From the NCBI GenBank assembly GCA_019914945.1, contig CM034102.1, positions 15,675,501 through 15,739,500 of the forward strand: a stretch of DNA of 64,000 nucleotides. The letters are read 5' to 3'. The notes below the pieces were generated by a model. The model saw nothing but the letters and a program-made list of their open reading frames with translations. It ran no database searches and was not told where the DNA came from. Both the position numbers and the translations under genes were made by a program. This DNA comes from Typha latifolia (lineage: Eukaryota; Streptophyta; Magnoliopsida; Poales; Typhaceae). Shown piece after piece: positions 38,501 to 50,424 of this stretch (its first letter is position 1; each line of letters begins with the position of its first letter).

Positions 38501-41020
38501 TCTTGATGAAGCCACCAGTTCTCTGGATGCAGGTTCTGAAAACATTGTTCAAGAAGCCCTAGACCGCTTAATGGTAGGGAGGACCACTGTAGTTGTTGCA
38601 CACCGGCTCTCCACCATAAGAAACATCGACATGATTGCCGTCATCCAGCAAGGGCAAGTTGTTGAGACTGGAACTCATGAAGGACTTCTTGCCAAAGGAA
38701 GCTCTGGTGCATATGCCTCTCTAATTCGCTTTCAGGAGATGGCAACAAACAGGGACTTTGGTAGTATGTCCTCTCGTAGATCCCGACCTTCATCTTTGAG
38801 GCATTCTCTTTCCACTAAATCTCTAAGCCTTAGGTCTGGAAGTTTAAGAAACTCGACTTATCAGTACAGCACTGGAGAAGATGGTCATATAGAGATGATT
38901 TGTAGTGCAGATAATGATAAAAAAGATCCAGCACCGCATAGTTACTTTCTTAAGCTTCTGAAGTTAAATGCCCCAGAGTGGCCCTATACCATTTTGGGTG
39001 CCATTGGATCTGTCCTTTCCGGGTTCATCACTCCGACATTTGCATTTGTAATGGGCAATATGATCGATGTATTTTATTACACGGATCCCAAAGAAATGGA
39101 GAGGAAAACAAGGGAATATGTTTTCATATATATTGCTACAGGGTTTTATGCAGTTGTTGCTTATCTGGTGCAGCATTATTTCTTCAGCATCACAGGGGAA
39201 AATCTCATCACCAGGGTCAGGAGGATGATGCTTGCTGGTATGGATAATTGCTGCATATTTCCTTCCTTCGAGAAACTTATCATCATAAGAATTACCAAAC
39301 TATATGATGTTTTCTGCAGCAATCTTAAGAAATGAAGTTGGTTGGTTTGATGACGAGGAGAACAATTCCTGTCTTCTTGCTGCTCGTTTATCTACAGATG
39401 CAGCTGATGTGAAGTCTGCAATATCTGAGAGGTTATCTGTTATTCTGCAGAACATGACCTCCCTTCTTACGTCTTTCTTAGTTGGGTTCATTGTTGAATG
39501 GCGGGTTGCCCTCCTTATTCTTGCCGCCTTCCCCCTTATTGTCCTTGCAAACTTTGCTCAGGTTATTCACCTTGCTTTGAGTTTTATTTACTGTGACCCT
39601 CAACACTAAGTTTTAACTTTAAGCACAACGCAGGGAAAAAGGAATATATACAGAAACACACACATGAACACGCATGCTTAGTGCTCTCTACTCATTTGGG
39701 CTTCATTTGATATGAATGGTTTCACCTTTTCAGTTAAAGCACTCTTCTTAAATTGGTTGTGCAACCAAAATTCTTCTGTGAACTGACAGTTGTTTCTGTT
39801 AATACTATCAGCAATTATTTATGAAGGGTTTTGCTGGGGACACAGCAAAGGCCCATGCCAAAACCAGCATGATTGCAGGGGAGAGTGTCAGTAACATCCG
39901 CACTGTGGCAGCCTTTAATGCACAAGATAAGATCCTTTCGCTCTTCAGCCATGAACTGCGTGTCCCTCAGCAACGCAGTCTCGGCCGGAGTCAAACATCT
40001 GGTCTTCTTTTTGGTCTTTCCCAGCTCTCCCTCTACAGCTCCGAAGCCCTCATCCTCTGGTATGGAGCCCATCTCGTTCACTCTCATGCATCCACCTTCT
40101 CTAAGGTCATCAAAGTCTTTGTTATCCTCGTGGTTACTGCCAACTCTGTTGCTGAGACTGTTAGCCTGGCACCTGAGATCATCCGTGGCGGGGAGTCCAT
40201 CCGTTCCGTCTTCTCCATTCTAAACAGGGAAACACACATTGACCCTGATGACCCAGGGGCAGAGCAACATGACAGCATTCAGGGTGAGATTAAGCTACGG
40301 CATGTAGATTTTGCATACCCATCTCGGCCTGACGTCTCCATCTTCAAGGACTTTAACTTAAGAATTCGTGCTGGCCACAGCCAAGCTCTTATAGGAGCTA
40401 GTGGTTCTGGGAAAAGCACCATCATTGCCCTCATCGAGCGGTTCTATGATCCTACCACAGGGAAGGTCATGATCGATGGCAAGGACATCCGAGGCCTCAA
40501 CTTGAAGTCCTTACGTCTGAAGATGGGTCTTGTGCAGCAACAGCCTGTTCTCTTTGCATCTAGCATTTTAGAGAACATTGCCTACGGTAAAGAAGGAGCA
40601 ACAGATGACCAAGTAATTGAGGCAGCAAAGGTTGCAAATGCACACGGATTTGTAAGTGAACTACCCGAGGGGTACAAGACAGCAGTTGGTGAGAGAGGGA
40701 TTCAATTATCTGGTGGACAGAAGCAGCGGATCGCCATTGCTAGAGCAGTGCTTAAGGATCCAACGGTGCTGCTGCTAGATGAGGCAACAAGTGCTCTGGA
40801 TTCCGAATCAGAGTGCCTGCTTCAGGAGGCTCTGGAGCGTCTTATGAAGGGGCGGACGACGGTCCTCGTGGCTCACCGCCTATCCACAATCCGAGGAGTA
40901 GATTCGATCAGTGTTCTCCAGGATGGCTGCATTGTTGAACAAGGCAGCCATGCAGAGCTGGTGTCTAGAGCAAACGGGGCGTATTCGCGGTTGTTGCACC
41001 TGCAGAACCATCATGTTTGA
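35540..41020 (+). CDS. ABCB19: ABCB19-type (P-glycoprotein/MDR) transporter with a one-base frameshift in exon 8
   Basis: Ten exons: 35540-35764, 35875-35929, 36092-36267, 36350-36550, 36725-36984, 37305-37621, 37707-37930, 38413-39237, 39320-39561 and 39812-41020. With one lost base restored the length is about 1244 aa, against about 1250 for the family. It is a full ABC exporter (TMD1-NBD1-linker-TMD2-NBD2). NBD1 has Walker [10 protein letters not shown] (about 390-398), signature LSGGQ (about 494-498) and [15 protein letters not shown]2 has [14 protein letters not shown] and [12 protein letters not shown]. The Ser/Arg-rich linker ([15 protein letters not shown]) matches ABCB19. Known members export auxin, and more recently brassinosteroids, across the plasma membrane in polar transport. 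Oddity: in exon 8 CGAATT runs into CAATTG where the family needs CGAATTGCAATTG, so one G is missing after 38460. Read literally, translation stops at 38479-38481 (about 508 aa). All other exons are intact, so this may be a sequencing or assembly error or a recent loss allele. Confidence 0.93.
38455..38481 (+). other. Frameshift site in ABCB19-like exon 8
   Basis: Frame 1 reads LSGGQKQRI up to 38460. The next codons (CAA TTG CTC GTG CAG TGC TAA) leave the family sequence and stop. Shifting by one base at this point restores [20 protein letters not shown] and the rest of exon 8, whose length (825 nt) is exactly one short of the length needed to keep phase with exon 9. The change also creates an EcoRI site (GAATTC). 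Confidence 0.9.
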
Positions 41021-43829
41021 TAAAAACGATCTCCCTCTTGCCTATTCTTGCGATGATTTAACCCGGCCTTTTTCCTTTCTACTTACAGGACGGTGTAAGC
41101 GTATACGATTCCCTTCTTGGGGATGAAAGAATGTCCTGGATTTGTGTTTGTTGTGATGATATTTCTCTGAAACAAAGGTCAAACAAAACACTGGTTCTAG
41201 AAGTTGATATGTATATATATACATACGACTCAACAACACTAATGAGGTTGCTTCTGTGGCTTTCATTACTCGGCCAAATCAAGCCATTCCAGTTCATATG
41301 CCCTCAGTCAATGCTGACCGTGGGATTGATGTCCAATGGTTTTGATCGAATCTCGAAACCTGACATAGCCGTCGCTGTGGTGGTTGCAGTGTAACACTCT
41401 AATTTTATTCCACCGTGAATAAGTGGTGCTAAAATAGCCTCTTATCCGACCTCAGCTATCAGCACTATCCCGCATAACGACGAGCGAATGTGCTCGATAT
41501 CTTGTCTTTATTCGAACTTGGTAAGATGTCCGTTCCTAACGTGAGATGCTTATACAAATTGACAGTCATACCCTTGATTACTTTTAACGGACGTCCTACT
41601 CCTACATTGATGTATAGTAGTAGTAACTAAGGAATATTAAAATAATGCAACAATTATATCGGGATGGGAGATTGACATATTCCGGAGATCCAAAGTGGAA
41701 ATAAGATATTCTCGAAAATTAAAGATGATTATTCCTCAGTCGATCATTTTGATCAAAATCTAGAGTGCCAAAAACTATTTCTACTGCTATCGGGAATAGG
41801 CTAGAATAAGCCGTACATCGTAAATTTGTCTGACCTACTTGGTTAGAATATTATTCTGCCAAACTAATACGAACTTACCTACAAGAGAAATTTTAATATA
41901 GTAATACTTCGACTTTGGCGTTTGGTCGAAGAACGAGAGAATCTTTATTTTTATTTTCTAAATTGGCGTGTAAATGATCTTCCATCCAATTACATTCTAT
42001 TCCGAAGCTCTAAATCTATAGAATTTAATTAATCTTTTTAAACTTGCTGTTTGGAACTACTAATTGATGAAATTATAATGGTATTAAATAAATATTTTTG
42101 GATGAGTTTTAATATCCGTCGTGAAATTGAGTGATTGGATAATTAATCTATAGATTTTTTTTTTGTTGATAGAGAGCTCATACTTTAATTTTGATCCTAA
42201 AACTTAGGTCTTAAGTGAAATGTTTTGTTGCTGTCAAAGTTGGGATCCGAAAGGGTGAAGGTCATTATGCCTATTCGAGTTTGTTTTATTTTTAATTTTT
42301 TGTTTTAGTTTGTATTTAAATTTGTTGTTTACTTATTAATTATCACTTTGCTGATTGGTCGTTAACGGTGATACCCTATAAATATGTGTATAACTGGATT
42401 TACATACCTTTTTAACCGAGGATGACTATCAAATTATTGAGCTTGTTCATAGATAAGCTGCTCGTCGCCCTAATTTTCCTCTCTTCATTTTTTCATTGTA
42501 TAATTTATATGTTACATTGGTTTTAATAAAGGCTATTCGCCTATGTTTTTCCTTCTATAAAAAAAGGGGAAACAAAAAGAAACTTCGAAGTTCCAACCTA
42601 TTTCTCCTACTACAGTCTGTAAGGGCTTAATAGTACTTTCACGTTTAAAGCGTGCTATTTGGGTTGGGGGGTGAAAACGGAGGACGGTACAGTTACTCCT
42701 TGGGTATGAAATCGGGATTCTTCTTCAACTTTCCTCTCTTCGAATCTTTGCAGCTACTAAAGAAAAAAGGCAGCAAGCGTAAGCTACTCGCATCTCTTTT
42801 CTCCATTTAGTTTTCTTTCCAATCTTTGGGATTTTTCAAGCGTCTAATGCCTGTTGCTCAGAAGAGAAAAAAAAAAGTATTCTTTTTTATGGTTTATTGC
42901 CCAATCTTTACTTACAATTCAGGTTCCTTTTTCCCTTTCTTTTTCTCTTGATCTGGTAGGAATGATGAAATTTGGAGAAATTAGTCCAAAATCGAAGTTG
43001 TGGTGAAAGTTGACATTTTTATTGGATTGGACGTGTTGTTCTTGAAATTCTATTTGTCTGTTGATGACTGTCGGCTAGATAGCTTCATTCTCTCATTTAA
43101 AGTGCCTAAGTAGAAGCGCGACTGCGCGAGATTACAGACTGTCTAGTGTGGGCTGGTACATGTGATGCAAAAATCCACCCTTTTAACTTTCGATTCACTA
43201 ATTGTGGTAATCCTTGTCCCGTATTGTAGTAAAACATTTTAAAGTAGCTTTGAATGCAAAATAATCAATTTTTGCAGGTCATCGTAGGAATAAAATCCAT
43301 TTATATTGAAAATTAGGATTTGATTGCATTCTGCTCTTTCAATTTATTTGTATATTCATATAGAAAGTAATTTATTGCAATATGATTCTTATCCTTTATG
43401 TGTATATGCTTATTATTGTTATAATAGTGCCATATAGTATCTTGTGTTTACTTATGCAAACTTCATTGTCGAAATTTTCTGAAGATATACTGCCTGGACT
43501 ACTCTTGTCAATATAGTAAAATTTGAGCAAAATATCAGAGCTCTAAGAACTTCTTTTAAGATGCATTTTAATTCGCAATCAGTGAGCGCCACAAAGTTAC
43601 TTCACATTATGTAATTCTTCATAGGTTGTTCCATCTACTTACATATTCCCTTAAGAGAATTTTAATTTCAGGTCACTTGTTTTCATTTTCTTAGCGGATT
43701 GCTTAGAGGAAATTTTTGATCCAGGAATATTGCCCTTATGTATTTTTATTTATCCTCTAATTCATCATTGATGTATAGTATTATTCATCCGATTCCAACT
43801 ATAGAAAATATTAGATAACAGTATAACAC
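41021..43829. other. Spacer; 3' flank of ABCB19-like and 5' leader of BPA1-like gene
   Basis: AT-rich sequence without a recognised gene in 41400-42700. A pyrimidine-rich leader-like patch near 42715-42780 ends at a possible donor AAGC|GTAAGC (42779). With the acceptor at 43820-43821 this could be a 5' UTR intron of about 1 kb for the next gene. This is inferred. Confidence 0.45.
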
Positions 43830-45417
43830 ATGTCACCTCTTGGTGAAAATTCTAGGATCATGAGCCTAGGCGGTTACACAGTGGAAGTCACTAACCTCTC
43901 TGGTAGAGCAACTGAAAAAGAGCTCTACGAATTCTTTTCTTTCTCTGGGGCTATTGAGCATATTGAACTCCTCAGGTGCGCATGTCTCGTTATACACTTT
44001 CTTTTATTTGTGAACTCTGCATCAGTATAGGTTTCTGATTATAAGTGGCTACAAATTTAATGGATCTTCAAAAGTTTCATACTTATTCCTGAGAATTGAC
44101 AGATTGTAGTACTCGGTACTCTTCCACTGTGCATTAAGTCTGACCGTACTATTCATCTTTTCCACTCTTTTAATCTTGATTTTTTGTGACTGTATATGCT
44201 CTTTCTCAATCGTTGGACAGATCTGGAGATTATGCATCTACTGCTTACGTAACATTTAAAGAACCCCATGCCTTGGAAACTGCAGTTTTGTTAACTGTAA
44301 GTTCTTATACAATCAAATTGAAGCTAGTTTTGTAAGTCATTGTCAATATTTTCCCCACTCTTGAAGGAGTGTGTTGTAATAGATGATTTCCCATGAGTGC
44401 TTCCATGGCTGGTCATATTTTGTTAAGGACAGCAGTTAATTAGATGGAAGCTCATCCAATATGTTTCTTCCAGGGAGCTACTATTGTTGATCAACCAGTC
44501 TGCATTACTCGGTGGGGACAATATGATGAAGCTTGCAATTTCTGGGACAAGCCTTGGAATCTTGAAGATGATACAGAGTTTACGGTATGCATTGTTGTAT
44601 CATTCATCTTGTTACTATTGTTCAAGTACCTCAGGACATTAGATTAGCCCAAAATTGAGTACATTCTTTGCTACAATAGTTATTTGAATTTTTATCCATC
44701 TTTTGGTAATAAGTGAAGGACTACTTTTGATTTATTTTCCTCATGTTATATGGATAATTATTAGACTCCTTAATCATAGAGAAAAGAACTGACTCATCGC
44801 TTCTACGTTGATGCATCAACTCCATATTTCATTTATTTCATGGCAGTTAGTCATTGCTTTTATCATGCTCATTTTATTAGTTTGTGAACTTATCATATTT
44901 CTGAAACTGCAATCTTGAACAAGTTTGTAAGCTTGATCATTAAATAGAAAATTATTTTTTAAGCATGACAAACTGCAATCTTGAACAGACTGTACATCAA
45001 TGCGAGTTCAAGACAACTCCTTCGGAAGCTCTGACAATAGCACAAGATGTAGTCACAACCATGCTTGCAAAGGGATTCACACTAAGCAAAGATGCCATGA
45101 TCAAGGCAAGAGCTTTTGACGAATCTTATCAGGTCTCTGCCTCTGCTGCTGCAAAGGTTTCTGAACTGAGCAAGAGAATTGGACTAACGGATAAGATCAA
45201 TGCGGGTGTTGGTGCGGTCAGATCAGTGGATGAAAGGTACCATGTACTGGAGACAACCAAGACTGTTGTGTCAGCCACAGGTAGAACAGCAGCTAGTGTT
45301 GCGAACTCCGTGGTCAGCAGCAGCTACTTCTCTGCAGGAGCTATGTTGATCTCTGATGCTCTGAACAGGGCTGCAAAAGTTGCAGCCGAGTTGGCCACCC
45401 ATGGTAACAAAAAATAA
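43830..45417 (+). CDS. BPA1-like protein (binding partner of ACD11), RRM protein
   Basis: Four coding exons: 43830-43975, 44221-44296, 44474-44584 and 44989-45417; the frame is 762 nt (253 aa). The N-terminal RRM spans about residues 14-90 (GGYTVEVTNLSGRATEKELY, FFSFSGAIEHIELL, DYASTAYVTFKEPHALETAV). A middle TRWGQYDEACNFWDKPWNLE and a helical alanine-rich C-terminal half (AQDVVTTMLAKGFTLSKDAM, RTAASVANSVVSSSYFSAGA) are typical of the BPA1/BPL family. In Arabidopsis these proteins bind the lipid-transfer protein ACD11 and affect cell death and immunity. RNA binding of the RRM is not assured. The start is the first ATG of the exon; Met11 (43860) is an alternative. A 5' UTR intron is likely. 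Confidence 0.9.
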
Positions 45418-46959
45418 AACGGTAATATGCTTGTATTGTAAAACTCTGTCTTTTTATTTCCTGCAGATAATGTGATAGAGCTGTACTATTTGCAGTTATG
45501 TAATAGTTATTGTACTTGAGCTAATATGAAATGAGGTGTTCTTAAATCTCACTGTAAACGTGCCATTTTTTAACTGTTATTGGTTGCTGAGTCACTGAAG
45601 TATTAGGAAGGGCGAGAGTCATGATTTTTAGTTAACAAATCTTCAGTGTTGTCTTTAATTTAGACTTACTTACATCTTGACCCATGTAGGATCCCTTTTC
45701 TTATTTCTATCAATGTTATGTTGTGTTGTGTAATTAGTAGTTTTAATCTTACTAAGTTTACAATTATTGTCACTGGTACCCTTTCTCCTGGAACATATGA
45801 TCGATGAACTTACACTTGATTCAAGTACTATGGCAAGGATGGGCTCCCTATTTCCTTTAAACTGTTCACTCTGATAATAAAGTACAAAGTTGATGTCATA
45901 CTTTTGCTGGTGGAATTCAGATGAAATGACCAAGTTGGCTAATCAATGATACCTTTCAACAGTTAAAGTTGTATTGGACTTCAATTATCTACTACTGTTG
46001 GAAGTGTTGACTCGCATGCAATAACACCATTTACTAAATATACGAGGAAATGGCATGAGAGTATTGACTAGAATGCAATTACACAAGTTACTGAACAAGA
46101 TCTTGTGAATGATTGAAGTAGTCTGTCAATATGACCCCATGTTTTACTTGCGGTTGTAGTCATTCTCCGAACAAGCTAAAACGTATGCATGTGTTCATTT
46201 CTTATCTCTTGCATTATAACTCTGGTGGGCCTATCTACCAAAGGAACCCTTGTGCTATAACATACATATGCTTAAGGATAGATTTATATTTGGACTTGGT
46301 TCAATATCAAATTTCAATGACTCTTATTGGATAATTGGATATGAATCATGAGATTAGGTCCCAAATAAGATTTAATCTGAATCTAAAGTCTGAATTACCT
46401 GAATTCAGATTCCATTTCACTGCAAATCCAAGTCTGATTGGATGCCAATATGATTGTTGGAAGAATAATGATGCCTTAAAAGTGTTTCTTATACATCTTG
46501 TAATAAATACTGCATTGTCCATCTAAGATTCTTCCACCCTGACTTGTCTTCCTTTTGGTACTCTTTTGTTACTATCTCTTGTACCGTTCCTACTTTAATA
46601 ACAACAAACACTCTCTTCTCTCTTCCCGCAGCATCAAATATAATTACAAGAATTACTGGTATTAGCCATCACCAATCAAGAGGACACTGGGATAGTGGGA
46701 TGAACCAAATTGGGCAAAGGGTGCAGGTTTCCATCTCATCATGGTGATACCTACACATGATTAACCTCATGAAGAGAGCCCTTGGATTCTTGAAGCTGGC
46801 ATTTGATTCTTGTTCTGAGTACACGCATGCACTTGCTTCTCTCATTATGTTGCATGTTTTTCTCCACTGTACCCTAGCTTGCCATCATATATGCCCCTGT
46901 CCTCTGCTCCCAGTTACTCTCAATGCTCTCCATCTCTATCACCCATGTTTCATAACCAA
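45418..46959. other. Spacer and 5' leader of the HD-Zip I gene
   Basis: Starts with the BPA1-like 3' UTR. No gene was recognised in 45700-46800. The last 100 bp is pyrimidine-rich and probably 5' UTR of the HD-Zip gene; it contains in-frame ATGs at 46891 and 46945. Confidence 0.45.
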
Positions 46960-48217
46960 ATGACCTTTAATGGTTTGCCCCCCTCCTCCTTCTTCCCTGC
47001 CAACTATGTGCTACAAGGCACACATGAAGACATCAACCACCAAACCAACCACTCTTTTGCTCCAATCCTTCCAACTAATGCTGAGACCTTCACAAGTGTG
47101 GAAACAATTCTTGGCAAGAGACCAATGTGCTTCACGGGGTTCGACGCGTGCGAGGAGATGCATATGGAGGACGAGTTCTCCGATGACTGCTCGATGGCGG
47201 GGGAGAAGAAGAAGAGGCTAAACTTGGAGCAGGTGAGGATGCTGGAGAAGAACTTTGAGATGGGGAATAAGCTTGAGCCAGAGAGGAAGATGCAGCTGGC
47301 TAGAGCACTTGGGTTGCAGCCTAGGCAGATTGCTATTTGGTTTCAGAATAGGAGGGCTAGGTGGAAGACGAAGCAGCTGGAGAAGGATTATGATGCTCTC
47401 AAGAGACAGTTCGAGGTTCTCAAGGCAGAGCATGAGGCACTCCAAGCCCAGAACAAGAAGCTTCAAGCTGAGGTACTGGCTCAAGGCTTTTGAAAATTTC
47501 CAATCTTTCAAACAACTGATGGCATGGTTTTTTTTTTACTTTATTATTATTTTTTTATTTTTTTTATTTTTTTAAAGAAAGAAATTAACTGATGCATAAT
47601 TATTTTTTTTTATCAGCAAAGTAGATATGGACGAAAACAGCTAATTTAGATTAAAATGAATTATCAATCTCATTGTCTTTTTAAATGTTTTAATTTAGAT
47701 TATTTGAGAGAAATATCACATCTTGTATTACAGATAGATGGCATGGGTCATACTCACTCACTAATAGGATCTTTTTATTCACTATCTCTGTTTTCTTAAA
47801 TCGCAACTAATTAATCGCTGTCTACATCTTGTCCTTATTTTATTTTTTTTCTGGTTCATCATGCATCCCCTTTAACTCATGTTTCAGATTATAGCCTTGA
47901 AAGGCAGAGAGGTATCTGAAGCCATCAACCTCAACAAAGAAACCGATGGCTCTTGCAGCAACAGGAGTGAGAGTAGCTTTGACATCAACTTGGACATCTC
48001 AAGAACACCAACCATTGATAGCCCCTCAAATCCAAACCAAAGCAGAACATCCATGCCATGCTATAGGCCATCAAATGTCTCCCAGATATTGCAAAACTCT
48101 TCCAAATCAGTAGCTCAATGCTCCAAACTGGAGAATGGCATCCAAGATGAGAATCTATGCAACATGCTTTGTAGCATGGATGATCCATCTGCCTTCTGGA
48201 CATGGTCAGAACACTAA
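46960..48217 (+). CDS. HD-Zip class I transcription factor (ATHB13/ATHB23/HOX21 type)
   Basis: Two exons, 46960-47472 and 47888-48217, giving 280 aa. The intron lies late in the leucine zipper, as is usual for this group. The homeodomain is at about residues 82-139 ([51 protein letters not shown]). It is followed at once by the zipper [20 protein letters not shown] and [17 protein letters not shown]. Downstream [18 protein letters not shown] and the C-terminal AFWTWSEH match the ATHB13 subgroup, which binds CAATNATTG-type sites and acts in growth and stress responses. The start was chosen at [19 protein letters not shown], which aligns with the family N-terminus. In-frame upstream ATGs at 46945 and 46891 could add 5 or 23 residues, and no in-frame stop lies between 46819 and the chosen start. 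Confidence 0.93.
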
Positions 48218-49076
48218 TTTCCATTTATACATGCTCTACACCAGTCTTCGTGTTCTCAAAGAATTCAAAGAAAGGTAATGTAGTTGAGATGTGATAAGCT
48301 GGGCAATTCCTTTATATGTTGGTGTGCGAAGAGATAGCGATCAGTTCAATTTGAACCATTGGAAATAGATGTAGGTGCTAAGAAAATAAAAGGTGCTGCA
48401 TATATTAGTAGTACCTCTTTTAAGTGTGTGCCTCTCTCCTTGTACTAGTTGAGATATAGTTGAGAATTGATGTAGATGGAGACTAGTGTTTTATGTAGCT
48501 CCATCTTGATGTCTTGGGGTTTCTACATAACCATGAAGCAAAAATTATTTGGTCTGTTTGTTCATGTATAGATCTGCCATTTGTTCTAATAAAAAGAGTT
48601 GTAGTACTGATTTGCTATTCTTGAAGGTTACAGGAAATTATGTCTGGTTAGAAGAAATCTTGCAGGCGAGCTGTGTATCTGAGATTCTGAATGTCATGAC
48701 TAAAATTTTACTTTCTTGGAGTTCTTCAAGGGCTACAAATTTGATTCCTTTTCTTAAATTATGGCAACTGATTTACTTCTTTCACAGGACCTATAATCTT
48801 CATATCTTAACATATACTAAGAGAGGTCCTCTGTTTTCTAATGGAAGCCATTTAAGAGCAGCCATGTGATGCACAGTTTAGGCTACTCCAAAGTACTTTG
48901 AATTTTTACTCGTGGGTATTTTACATGCTCTAGATCATGACTAACAAACAGCATAAATTATTTTTCCTCTGTTTGACAGATCACGTATCTGAAAGCTAAC
49001 TAGGCTAAACAAATAAATAAGCCTTCTCAATAGATAGGTTGGACATCGGGGTGTAATCCATCATAATTTCATATAG

Positions 49077-49147
<71 letters not shown>

Positions 49148-50424
49148 ACTCATTATAAGTGCAACCCCATGCATCTATGTTTTGCTATGTGTCCTCCTAA
49201 AGTACTAAATTAAACAATCATCCACAATTGTGTCACATCTTCATCGGAAGACATTAAGGATGTACCTGTGACATACATATAATTCCAGGTAGTGCCATAC
49301 ATATATATATATATATGGTATATTGATGATTAACTAACTAAAAATAAAAAGACAAGCTTATATAGAAAGTGCAACTACTTCAATTGTGACGTGGCGTTGT
49401 GTACAATGCCCTATATTTAATAATTAAAAATAGATTAAATTGGAAGAATTTGTGTACAGTAGAATTCTAATTAAGAGTCAATCTAATTCACTAATCACCC
49501 GTGGAAAATAAATTGGTGTGATCGATCACGCGACCAAGGCTTGTCTCAACGAACCTTTTTGGTTTCCGTATACTTGGGATGCCACAATATAATGGCAGGG
49601 ATTTGGATTTTTATGAGACAATTCCGAAGGTATAAGGAATATCATGTGATGGTGGAGAGAGGATCTAGAAATTGGTCTGATATATTCCTTGATCTTATGG
49701 AGATAGAGATGATGGTGACACTGTTTCTTTTGAACCTAGCATGCATGCAAACATACGTACGTCCATGATCGATGTACGTGATTTGATCCATGTAAGAGTA
49801 TTAATAGTGACTAAATCAAAGAAGTGATCGAGTAGAACAAGTACGTACATTAAGCATAGTTTTCTTTCTTTTGGGGCACTTTGGAAAAATTAATGCATCG
49901 AGTTAAAAAAAAATGACATTTGCTGAGCAAATTAAGTGGAGGCCTGGATATTGGATTCTCTACAGTCAAAGTGGTACTAATCATTTGTAACAAGGAACAA
50001 ATATATCTCCTCGTATCCTTCTGAATATGTTGCTAATTGAGCTCTAAAAATATGGCTAGCTAACTCTTCTAGCCTATTATATCCGCGTTTTTTCAATCAA
50101 TATTTTAGTTGGATTCCACTAAATAATAGTAGGACGTTGGCATAGAGTGTGCATCTTTCTTCTTCTTCTACCTAATATAAATTACGTTAATTATGACCGC
50201 CAAAAGGGTAATAGTAGAGATTATAAATGAATTCCTCATTCTCCTTTGAAGTAACAATATTAATTAATTAACAATTGCACACACTGAAATGTCGATGGTT
50301 TAATTTCTTCTCTTTCTCTTTCTCTTTCTCTCTTTGATCATCTCTTAACTCTTTCTCTACACCACCACCTTTGCAGGCCTGCATGCATGCATGCACGTAG
50401 CCACCACTATACGTTCCAACCTTC
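48218..50424. other. Spacer between HD-Zip I and pectinesterase genes (convergent 3' ends)
   Basis: Presumed 3' UTRs at both edges. No gene was recognised. It contains an (AT)n tract at 49083-49145, a shorter one near 49301-49317, and a CTTT-type pyrimidine run at 50309-50335. Confidence 0.45.
49083..49145. repeat. (AT)n microsatellite
   Basis: About 63 bp of alternating AT, the longest such tract in the window. Confidence 0.95.

Noticed and set aside
38325..39335. Treating the 5' and 3' halves of ABCB19 as two genes
   Set aside because: Exon phases, domain order and linker all fit one ABC transporter; the break is a single-base frameshift inside exon 8, not a gene border.
46879..46890. Translation start of the HD-Zip gene at 46879
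   Set aside because: The codon there is TTG, not ATG. The nearest ATG is 46891, and the family-like start is 46960.
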